Of a DNA stretch of 6,555 bases, positions 1-5,691 are shown piece after piece; position 1 is the first letter of the stretch; each line of letters starts with the position of its first letter. Source of the DNA: an uncultured Mycoplasmatales bacterium (GTDB lineage: Bacteria > Bacillota_I > Bacilli_A > Mycoplasmatales > Mycoplasmoidaceae); contig CAJTRF010000042.1 in NCBI GenBank assembly GCA_910578525.1, forward strand, positions 1 to 6,555, written 5' to 3'. Both the position numbers and the translations under genes were made by a program. A model generated the notes under the pieces. It was given only the letters and a program-made list of their open reading frames with translations. It was not told where the DNA came from and made no database searches.

Positions 1-92
1 CCGTTCGTGAGTCTCTTATCGAAGACATCAACAGCCTCAAAAATAAAGTTCATCAACTTGAGAACGAATTAAATGAACTGTCCAGTAAATGA
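1..92 (+). CDS. C-terminal end of a coiled-coil protein (5' truncated by the window)
   Basis: Reading from base 3, an open frame of 29 codons enters from the left edge and stops at TGA 90-92. The visible residues are VRESLIEDINSLKNKVHQLE followed by NELNELSSK. Hydrophobic residues recur at 3-4 spacing (L, V, L, L, L over the last 18 residues), with charged and polar residues between them, which is the heptad pattern of a parallel coiled coil. The codon mix is balanced, and the base composition (about 40 % GC by hand count over the first 60 bp) matches the other flanking genes rather than the transposon. The gene converges on the minus-strand gene at 293-1030. Function cannot be read from this fragment; a structural or oligomerising tail is the most that can be said. 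The alternative, a chance open frame, is less likely given the regular heptads. Confidence 0.6.
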   Translation, partial: VRESLIEDINSLKNKVHQLENELNELSSK

Positions 93-143
93 AACATCAA
101 TTGATGGTAATCATTAAATGAGTTCATATTATTTTTGTTCATT

Positions 144-184
144 AGTCGTGTTGACGGTGGGCTTTAGCCCAACGGAAACCGACT
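144..184. other. Imperfect hairpin with tandem G-A mismatches in a convergent intergenic gap
   Basis: AGTCG (144-148) pairs with CGACT (180-184), then GTT (150-152) with AAC (177-179), leaving T149 bulged. The apex is TGGGC (158-162) with GCCCA (167-171) closing a TTTA loop. The internal loop GACGG against ACGGA can stack as G-A, A-G, C-G, G-C and G-A, so the helix is nearly continuous. It lies in the gap between the convergent genes ending at 92 and 293, and it is more GC-rich than its surroundings. It could be a 3' end or termination structure, or part of a small RNA. No known RNA family is recognised and no function is shown by sequence alone. Confidence 0.35.
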
Positions 185-239
185 GATATATACTACTAAA
201 CAAGTTCAAAGATGAAGATTCAAAAGTGGCAACCGTCAA
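151..239. repeat. 8-bp inverted repeat TTGACGGT / ACCGTCAA
   Basis: TTGACGGT at 151-158 is exactly complementary to ACCGTCAA at 232-239. The left arm overlaps the 5' side of the 144-184 hairpin, so the two pairings exclude each other. Eight bases alone could be chance. The interest comes from the overlap with a second structure in a 200-bp gap that otherwise holds nothing recognisable. Confidence 0.3.
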
Positions 240-292
240 TCTAGAACATCATCAGGGGGTACAAAAATAAAGCATCATTAATGTTGATTCAT

Positions 293-1030
293 TTAAGCTT
301 GTTCATCATCTTTCTCTTCAGTGAAGTATGTTCGTTTGCGACCTAAATGTGGACGGTTATTATACCAAAGCCAATCATTAAATGTTGTGGAATATCTTGT
401 ATTCTCATGCTTGTAAAACAATTTTTGTTTAGAGTTTTTATATTCAGTCAGTAGTTCACATCCTTCATCAGCAAAACGTTTCTTCACATAATTATGTGTG
501 TATCTAATGCATTGCATCATATGCGCTCTATGACCAGCCTTCCATTTAGTTGGCTTTGTTTTGTATTCATTACCTTCAAACAAATAAAACACATCAGCTG
601 TTGCAATCGTATATTTCGAAATCAATTCACAACCTTCAGCCTTCATCGATTCTCTCAATTCATCCTCTTTCTTTTGTCTCTCTTCTTCTTTTTTCTTTTC
701 TTTATCTTCTTTTGTTAGAACCTTACCGTTCTTCTTCTCATATGTGCTATCAATCGGATACTTTTTATTAGGGTTCTTATAGAAATCAATCGGATAAGCA
801 TATCTCACACGTTCAGGGTTTGTTTTACGATTAAACGAATAAAATCCGTCAAGCTTCAAATCACTAGAATATCTTAAACAAACACAATCATAAGAATCAA
901 AGAATTCATCAAATTGTTCTTTTGTGGCTTTCATCATATAAATATTTAACTTTCTTTCATCTTTTGGTTTCTTCAAATCTTCTAAGTAATTCTTCAAAAA
1001 TTCAGCAATGGTTCCTTCAAGTTGTATCAT
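293..1030 (-). CDS. Hypothetical protein with two 'GCEL...Y...W' repeats
   Basis: A 245-residue protein that I do not recognise by name. Residues 1-100 are mixed and aromatic-rich. Residues 104-129 form a very charged Lys/Glu stretch, probably a helical linker. Two copies of one repeat follow, at about 127-169 and 184-229: each starts with a short helix and (A/D)EGCEL(I/L)(S/T)xY, then FY, a Tyr-x-Thr and a Trp, and ends near a His (GHRAH, NRPHL). The layout recalls small repeated beta-hairpin modules in large DNA virus and phage proteins, but the paired cysteines of zinc-ribbon versions are absent. The ATG is fixed by an in-frame TGA two codons upstream (1034-1036). The stop reads TAAA, which fits a trichomonad 3' end. 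The start codon is only 10 bp from the end of the hAT element, so any promoter further upstream has been displaced. There is no signal peptide or membrane segment; the protein is probably soluble. Confidence 0.8.
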   Translation of the reverse strand: MIQLEGTIAEFLKNYLEDLKKPKDERKLNIYMMKATKEQFDEFFDSYDCVCLRYSSDLKLDGFYSFNRKTNPERVRYAYPIDFYKNPNKKYPIDSTYEKKNGKVLTKEDKEKKKEEERQKKEDELRESMKAEGCELISKYTIATADVFYLFEGNEYKTKPTKWKAGHRAHMMQCIRYTHNYVKKRFADEGCELLTEYKNSKQKLFYKHENTRYSTTFNDWLWYNNRPHLGRKRTYFTEEKDDEQA

Positions 1031-1040
1031 TTCTCAGGAG

Positions 1041-1073
1041 CAGTGTTTATTGATTTGGAAATTTGAAATTTCA
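1041..1073 (+). repeat. hAT left terminal inverted repeat (33 bp)
   Basis: It begins CAGTGTTTATTGATTTGGAA. Against the complement of 5707-5739 it mismatches only at positions 6, 9, 12, 13 and 24. The inner half TTTGGAAAT...GAAATTTCA is the best conserved part and is the part echoed in the subterminal repeats of the right arm. This is the 3' end of the element relative to the transposase gene. Confidence 0.85.
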
Positions 1074-1315
1074 GGATTTTTTGTTGATAAAAATGTAACC
1101 ATATTTTTGTTAAAAGTTTTTTGTATTATTTTATACTTAATATTTCATTATAATTAGTGTAAAAGAGTTTTTTGATAAATACATCGTCAATGTTTCTTGT
1201 ATATATTAATAAGCAAAATTGTTTGACACAAAATATTAGATAAGATATCAAATAATAAAATGCACTTTTAGTTTCATATGAATGGTTTTGATTTATTATT
1301 TAATTGATGCTATGC

Positions 1316-1409
1316 CAATTATTATTGTCATTATTACAGCTATCACCATTTTTTTATATTTATTTAATATCATAAAATTATACCCATGACAATTATTATT
1401 GTCATTATT
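1316..1409 (+). repeat. Pair of identical 20-bp direct repeats, one forming a hairpin
   Basis: CAATTATTATTGTCATTATT occurs at 1316-1335 and again at 1390-1409, 74 bp apart, and similarity continues a few bases upstream (ATGC against ATGA). In the second copy, ATGACAAT (1386-1393) and ATTGTCAT (1398-1405) form an 8-bp inverted repeat around TATT. In the first copy the arm carries one mismatch (ATGCCAAT). Both lie in the left arm of the transposon. A protein-binding site or a local duplication are both possible. Confidence 0.6.
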
Positions 1410-1428
1410 CAATTTAGAAATATTTTAT
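1407..1428 (-). repeat. Inverted copy of the hAT right-arm subterminal repeat
   Basis: This 22-base stretch (starts ATTCAATTTAGAAATA) matches the reverse complement of 5522-5543 at 21 of 22 positions; the only difference is A for G in the TTTGGAAA core. It puts the same motif in opposite orientation in the two arms, as expected of transposase-binding subterminal sites in hAT elements. Confidence 0.6.
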
Positions 1429-1822
1429 AACATCATTGAATGTTTAAAGGTTATTTCATTTGGATTAAAGCGTCGAAATAAAGAATTTAAAATGATGAAG
1501 AGAGTAATTTATTTATAAATATCTCAACATATACTTTGAATCAAAGAGTTTTGTTCATAAATTTATAATTGGTACCACTTATATATTAATTTTTGCTGTA
1601 TCAAAAAATAGTTTTTTTGAGATAAGATGATATAACAATATCTAATTACCTTTTTTAAAAAAATTCGAATATGAGTAAATAAATTAAATAATTAGATTAT
1701 AATCTTATAATTGAACAGATTTTATCCATTTTTTCATAAAATGCTCGAGAAATCTATAAGTTGAGAAATCGAAAAAAAAACTAAACCATTAAAAAAATAT
1801 AAAATATGATTTTATTTTAAAA

Positions 1823-3409
1823 TTAAGAATTATTATGAGGAGGTAATTCCCATATTGCTTTCGAAAATTCTTTGTTTGAATTTAATTTTTGCATAAATGT
1901 CTCTTCAATATAGATTTCATTCATTAAAGTTTCTTCAGATATTCGATTTCGTCTATCAGGAAACCTCCATTTCAGCTTTGATAACTTTCTTTCTGCGCCT
2001 GCTTCAGATGGTGGAATCGAAAATAAACGCATTGCCAATTTTGATAATGCTTGAAAATCACAATGGTCAGAGCATTGAAAATCTTTCATCAAATGCCAAA
2101 ATTGAATAAAGTTTGATTTTGGATTAATTGCAAGTTGACAGTAGTCATTGATTTCTTTGAATGGCGTTCGAAGAAGAGTTAATAACTCTGAAGCTGCTTC
2201 CATTGATTCCGATGAGGATAAACCTAAATATGATGCATTTGTTAATATGAGCCCAATAATGTTTTTTGATTTTAAAGCACTTTTTTGATTTTCATAGAAT
2301 AAACTACCTTTCTTTTTTTTCGAACTTTCTTTATTTGCTTTCTTTTTTGCTGGTCCTTTGTCATTGATGTCATCATAATAATTTTCATCTTGTTTTTTTT
2401 CTGAAATATTTTTTAATTTACTTTTTTTTTTATGAGCATCATTGTTATGTTTTTTATTGCTTTCAAGATTCAATTCATTCTTGTTCTTTTCTGTTTTCTC
2501 TTCTTCCTCATCCTCTTCTTCTTCCTCCTCTTCTTCAAATTGTGATAAATCAATGTGAATTTCATCAAAGAAAAGCAACTCATCTTGATTAATAGAATCA
2601 ATTGAAACTTCTTCTTGGAACATATATAATAGTTCTTCTGAGTTATCTTTCAGTCTTTCTTTATTGCGCAGTTCATCCAAATATTTATCTTCATCTGAAG
2701 AAAGTGGTATTACATTATCATTCATTGGTGAATTATCATTTTTTGAATAATCGTTGCCAGCTAAATTGTTTTTTGGCAATATATCATCTTGTGCAATATT
2801 TTGATTTCTATTAGTTTCTTGATCTGAAATTATATTTTCTATATTATCGGAATTGTTTTCATTTGATTCTTTATTTTTTTCGGGCTCAATTTCAAGTTCA
2901 ACAACATCTGATGTTTCTTCATGGCTACTATAATCTGAATGATAACTGCTTGAACTATTCATAGAATCAGAATTTCTTTGTTTTTCCATTTTTTTCCATT
3001 CCGTCATTCCATTTTTTGGATCATTTTTTAGCATTTCAAATAGAGATAGTTGCCTTTTTTTATTGGTTTCACTTGACGGTTTTATAATTCTTTTCAATCT
3101 TTTTGCTTTTACTTCTAGACTTTGTTCAAAATTTTGCAAAATATTGAGATAATCATCTAACTCATTTTCAATGTATAAATCAATATTTTCAAACTTTTTA
3201 ATTCGCCATGTTTCAACAAAAAACCAATCAGAATGCCAATATTGGGATTTATCTTCAACGACATTAAATTCAGGATATTTTTCACCCATTTTTTTACGAT
3301 ATCGAACTATTCCATCCAACGTGAATAAAGATGCAAGTTGATAAATTTGAACATTATGATTAAGTAATAGCCTCCTTTTAATCTTCTTGATTAAATTGTT
3401 GGCATGCAC
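1823..3409 (-). CDS. hAT transposase, C-terminal part (dimerisation domain), frameshifted from 3420-4841
   Basis: It encodes the second half of the transposase. Residues here are counted from the GTG at 3409, which is not a real start: the frame is open back to a TGA at 3449-3451, and the first ATG is codon 41. Residues 1-110 are helical and continue the catalytic region. Residues about 148-368 are low-complexity, with Ser/Asn, an almost pure Glu/Asp run at 292-304 and lysine clusters at 327-339 and 355-367 that could act as a nuclear localisation signal. Residues 400-505 are the hAT dimerisation domain: W438 in QFWHL, PPSEAGAERKLSK with E473 as the likely third catalytic acid, then the RRNR turn (486-489) and a helical IYIEE segment. 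The stop is TAA. Losing one A upstream joins this frame to the N-terminal frame, so I treat the two as one gene. Confidence 0.85.
   Translation of the reverse strand: MHANNLIKKIKRRLLLNHNVQIYQLASLFTLDGIVRYRKKMGEKYPEFNVVEDKSQYWHSDWFFVETWRIKKFENIDLYIENELDDYLNILQNFEQSLEVKAKRLKRIIKPSSETNKKRQLSLFEMLKNDPKNGMTEWKKMEKQRNSDSMNSSSSYHSDYSSHEETSDVVELEIEPEKNKESNENNSDNIENIISDQETNRNQNIAQDDILPKNNLAGNDYSKNDNSPMNDNVIPLSSDEDKYLDELRNKERLKDNSEELLYMFQEEVSIDSINQDELLFFDEIHIDLSQFEEEEEEEEDEEEEKTEKNKNELNLESNKKHNNDAHKKKSKLKNISEKKQDENYYDDINDKGPAKKKANKESSKKKKGSLFYENQKSALKSKNIIGLILTNASYLGLSSSESMEAASELLTLLRTPFKEINDYCQLAINPKSNFIQFWHLMKDFQCSDHCDFQALSKLAMRLFSIPPSEAGAERKLSKLKWRFPDRRNRISEETLMNEIYIEETFMQKLNSNKEFSKAIWELPPHNNS
2498..2539. 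repeat. Imperfect trinucleotide (GAA/GAG/GAT) tract inside the transposase
   Basis: A pyrimidine-only run on the plus strand (CTTCTTCCTC-type) encodes the Glu/Asp run near residues 292-304 of the C-terminal frame. Slippage-type growth of such a tract explains much of the acidic part of the insert. It stays in frame, so it need not be harmful. Confidence 0.6.
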
Positions 3410-3419
3410 TTTATTGTCA

Positions 3420-4841
3420 TCATTTAAATATTTTTTTATATTTTTTTTTCATTTCACCTAAATAATATTCAATTATTAAAACCGCATCAACGCATGATAC
3501 CAAGTCACTTTGGAGATGATTTGTTAAATTTTGGAATGGAAATAGTAAAGGATATACTTGAGTAAATCCTGTTGTTATAATGTATAGAAAATCATCTTTA
3601 ATTTTCATTAATTCTTTTGCTATTGTATAAAATGGTGTTTTGAACAATTGGATTAATTCCTTTCTATTTTTTAAGAAAAATTCAATTGAATTGAAAGGCG
3701 AGTTCCATCTTGTTTGGCATATTGAAGGAATTTTATGGTTAATATGATATAGAAAGCCTTGCTTATTAAATACATTCATTACATTTTTCAATTTTTTTTC
3801 ATATTTTGTCAACTCGTTTGAAGTTTTCATCCAGTCCCAAAATGCTAATGCTAATAAGTGATTAGTGCACCTAAGATGAATTATTGATGTCATATCACTA
3901 AAAATATTTTGTATGCTATAAAGGCTTTGATGGGAAAGCGCCTTAATTTGAACGGGAAGATTATCGGTCACAAGAGCTACAATTGAAATATTAGAATCTT
4001 TTGCTTTGAGAATGACTTTTCTCACAGTATTTCTGTAAGAGTTAAGTGAACCGTCGAAATCTTTTTCTACATGATATAGCATATTTCTACATCCTCTTTG
4101 AAGGCATGACAAAACAAACACCAATTGTCTATTTGAATTTATCGTTCCGGCATCAATTTGAAAGGCTGCTTCACAACCTTTGAAATACGATGTTGATGAG
4201 TTATAATAATCTTTTCCAACTTTATTTAACAAATTATGAGGAACACGTAGATTATTGACAATTTGCAAAAAATCTTCCCTAGAAATTGATGTGTTTTTAG
4301 CTAATTCATATGCTAACATCATAAATTGACCAATGAATTTTGAATGGTGTTCGGATTCAATTACATATAAAGGGATGTGTTCAAAAATCCCATTTTCTAG
4401 GATTATTTGGTTCAATTTATCAAGTGGAACTAAAGATAGGTCAATAAATTGACCATCGTTATTTTTGCCAATATCATTTGGATTTAGAAGAGAAGAATCA
4501 AATGATTTTGGTTGGAAAGAACCTTTGGGAAATATTTTTTCTTGAAAATAAATACAAAACAATTCATTTGAAGATATTTTGGAGAAATCTGTAATATTAT
4601 TGTTTTTTGCCCATGAAATTGCTTCAGAAATGAGATCATTTTCATGATGTTTTTGGAAATGAAGAAATAATCTATTTAATTCGGCTTTTGCTTTGGAAAC
4701 TGCTTGGTAATTAACAGGACAAGGTACAGTTTTGTTGATGAAACACTTGTAAATAGTTCTATCCTGTGAATTTTTTGTCGTTAAGGTCAGATGTTCATAA
4801 CAGTATGAATCAAAAGGTGTAAAATTGGTTTCTTTTTTCAT
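3420..4841 (-). CDS. hAT transposase, N-terminal part (zinc finger and catalytic core), frameshifted into 1823-3409
   Basis: 473 codons from an ATG at 4841. Residues 33-66 look like a BED-type zinc finger, with C33, C41 and H61/H65/H66 in a LFLHFQKHH helix; the cysteine spacing (C-x7-C) is wider than the usual C-x2-C. The RNase H-like core follows: D230 in FQIDAGT as the first acid, D293 in VTDNLP as the second (63 residues apart, close to the spacing in Hermes-type transposases), then RCTNHLL with C325 and H328, and R378-W379 in QTRWNSPFNS. The third acid lies in the downstream frame. The frame ends at TGA 3420-3422, just after the A-runs at 3441-3449 and 3431-3437, in the middle of a domain. 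The full protein would bind the element ends and perform hairpin-type cut-and-paste transposition in the nucleus. The family call is firm; current activity is not shown. Confidence 0.88.
   Translation of the reverse strand: MKKETNFTPFDSYCYEHLTLTTKNSQDRTIYKCFINKTVPCPVNYQAVSKAKAELNRLFLHFQKHHENDLISEAISWAKNNNITDFSKISSNELFCIYFQEKIFPKGSFQPKSFDSSLLNPNDIGKNNDGQFIDLSLVPLDKLNQIILENGIFEHIPLYVIESEHHSKFIGQFMMLAYELAKNTSISREDFLQIVNNLRVPHNLLNKVGKDYYNSSTSYFKGCEAAFQIDAGTINSNRQLVFVLSCLQRGCRNMLYHVEKDFDGSLNSYRNTVRKVILKAKDSNISIVALVTDNLPVQIKALSHQSLYSIQNIFSDMTSIIHLRCTNHLLALAFWDWMKTSNELTKYEKKLKNVMNVFNKQGFLYHINHKIPSICQTRWNSPFNSIEFFLKNRKELIQLFKTPFYTIAKELMKIKDDFLYIITTGFTQVYPLLFPFQNLTNHLQSDLVSCVDAVLIIEYYLGEMKKKYKKIFK
3431..3449 (-). 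other. Frameshift site in the transposase (A9 and A7 runs)
   Basis: On the coding strand an A9 run (3449-3441), TAT and an A7 run (3437-3431) occur in a row. In frame one the reading is EMKKKYKKIFK then TGA. Dropping one A from A9 gives EMKKNIKKYLNDDNKVHANN, and dropping one from A7 gives EMKKKYKKYLNDDNKVHANN; either joins the C-terminal frame with no further stop. Adding one A to the A9 run instead gives an immediate TAA. So the change needed is -1 base (or a +1 ribosomal shift). Possible causes are a real mutation, a sequencing error, or polymerase or ribosome slippage on the A-run. Confidence 0.8.
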
Positions 4842-4870
4842 ATGGAATCTTATAAAAATAAAAAGTTTTA

Positions 4871-4878
4871 AAAAATGA
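4871..4878 (-). promoter_or_regulatory. Possible initiator-like element of the transposase
   Basis: On the minus strand TCATTTTT lies 29 bp before the ATG. It fits the TCAYTWYT core of the trichomonad initiator, which normally lies close to the start codon. In such AT-rich DNA this match is expected often by chance, and the organism is itself inferred. Confidence 0.22.
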
Positions 4879-4926
4879 TCGGAAATTAAGAAGATTTAAA
4901 GTATTCAATTTTTTGATCGGAAATTA
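4876..4926 (+). repeat. Direct 13-bp repeat upstream of the transposase
   Basis: TGATCGGAAATTA occurs at 4876-4888 and 4914-4926, 38 bp apart, between 35 and 85 bp upstream of the transposase ATG. The CGG-containing core stands out in AT-rich sequence. The position suggests a promoter element or a site where the transposase or a host factor regulates the gene. The inner copy overlaps the possible initiator. Confidence 0.5.
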
Positions 4927-4982
4927 TATTTATAAATTCTTATATTAAGCTACAAAAAAAAAATCTATTTTCATTTATTAAT

Positions 4983-5007
4983 ATTTTTAATATAATATAT
5001 TAAAAAT
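4983..5007. repeat. AT-only near-perfect palindrome
   Basis: ATTTTTAATATA (4983-4994) and TATATTAAAAAT (4996-5007) are perfect complements around a single base. The composition makes chance formation fairly easy. It may simply be an easily melted or cruciform-prone stretch in the transposase upstream region. Confidence 0.4.
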
Positions 5008-5470
5008 TCAAAGGAACTATGCTCATTTCTGCTTGAAATTTGTAAAAACTTCAAATGTTTTTAAAAAATCTTTTAAAATAAATGAAAAAAGAAGAATTCA
5101 CCATGAAGTTTGAAGTTTATTGATAGAAATATGATATCAAATATAGATAATATTTATTATAATAGAAAAAATAATATTCTTTTTTTTCTTCCTACCAATT
5201 TTACCTTTATTTCATAAAATTTATATATAAATTCATATATAACTCTTCTCATAATATAAGTTTTTTATTATTTTTGGAGATGGAGTCATTATTAAAATAA
5301 AATCATTTTAATTTAATATATTTAATATCAATATTGATCACAACGCCATAAAATTACTTAAGCAAGCTTCAAAAAAGGTTTTTTGGAGAAAATTAGAATT
5401 AGTGAAAAATACGTTTTGCGGAAATTTCGGATGTGAAATTTCAATATTCAATTTTTCAATGAGAAAATAT

Positions 5471-5565
5471 CCAGATTGAATGTTATTATTTCCAAATTGA
5501 ATGTATTTATTTCCATAAAAAATAAAATATTTCCAAATTGAATAAAAATATTTCCAAATTGAATG
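5471..5565 (+). repeat. Cluster of subterminal repeats, core TTTCCAAATTGAAT
   Basis: Clear copies lie at 5489-5503, 5528-5543 and 5549-5565. There is a diverged copy at 5471-5481 (CCAGATTGAAT) and a partial one near 5507-5516 (ATTTCCATA). Spacing is irregular at about 20-40 bp. The ATTTCCAA part also occurs in the adjacent right inverted repeat in the same orientation, and an inverted copy lies in the left arm at 1407-1428. Repeated subterminal motifs of this kind are transposase-binding sites in several hAT elements; that role here is inferred. Confidence 0.7.
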
Positions 5566-5658
5566 AGTAAATGGCCCAATATTTCAGAAGATTTATTTAT
5601 TAAGATATAGAAAAAGTTATTAATTATTGAAAAAGTTTTTATTTAAAGTTTTTATTTT

Positions 5659-5691
5659 TATTTCAGGAAATTTAAGAAATTTCCTGAAATA
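5659..5691. repeat. 15-bp perfect inverted repeat with 3-base loop beside the right terminus
   Basis: The arms 5659-5673 and 5677-5691 are perfectly complementary around AAG; the core arm is ATTTCAGGAAATTT. The ATTTCAGGA motif recurs just inside the left inverted repeat (1068-1076). On the minus strand the hairpin contains the stop and TAAA that end the 5672-6205 gene. It may help the transposase recognise the end, or form an RNA hairpin at the new 3' end of that gene. Confidence 0.7.

Larger units (their letters stand above)
1074..1822. other. Left noncoding arm of the hAT element
   Basis: About 750 bp downstream of the transposase stop, without a convincing gene on either strand. It is extremely AT-rich; one 60-base line (1681-1740) has only 8 G or C by hand count. 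It holds a pair of 20-bp direct repeats (1316-1409), a hairpin (1386-1405) and one inverted copy of the right-arm subterminal repeat (1407-1428). Directly after the transposase TAA the minus strand reads TTTTAAAATAAAATC, a plausible 3' end and polyadenylation region. Confidence 0.7.
4842..5658. other. Right noncoding arm of the hAT element (5' side of the transposase)
   Basis: About 820 bp upstream of the transposase start, with no convincing gene on either strand. It must hold the transposase promoter. Visible structures are the duplicated 13-mer next to the start (4876-4926), an AT palindrome (4983-5007), two GAAATTTC octamers (5421-5428, 5435-5442) and the TTTCCAAATTGAAT repeat cluster (5471-5565). 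Confidence 0.65.

Noticed and set aside
150..180. Hammerhead-like core (TTGACGG ... hairpin ... GGAAAC)
   Set aside because: It recalls CUGANGA-stem II-GAAA, but conserved positions differ (U for C3, G for A9), extra bases precede GAAA, and the outer arms pair with each other in a way a hammerhead would not allow.
494..771. Plus-strand Phe/Leu/Ser-rich open frames
   Set aside because: They are antisense readings of the Lys/Glu-rich tract of the minus-strand gene at 293-1030; the hydrophobic content comes from the pyrimidine-rich complement.
1897..2814. Short plus-strand open frames opposite the transposase
   Set aside because: They are antisense to the well-supported dimerisation domain and insert, with no motif of their own.
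1823..3409. The C-terminal frame as an independent gene
   Set aside because: Its apparent start is GTG in a eukaryote, the first ATG is 40 codons in, and it starts mid-domain exactly where the upstream frame breaks off.
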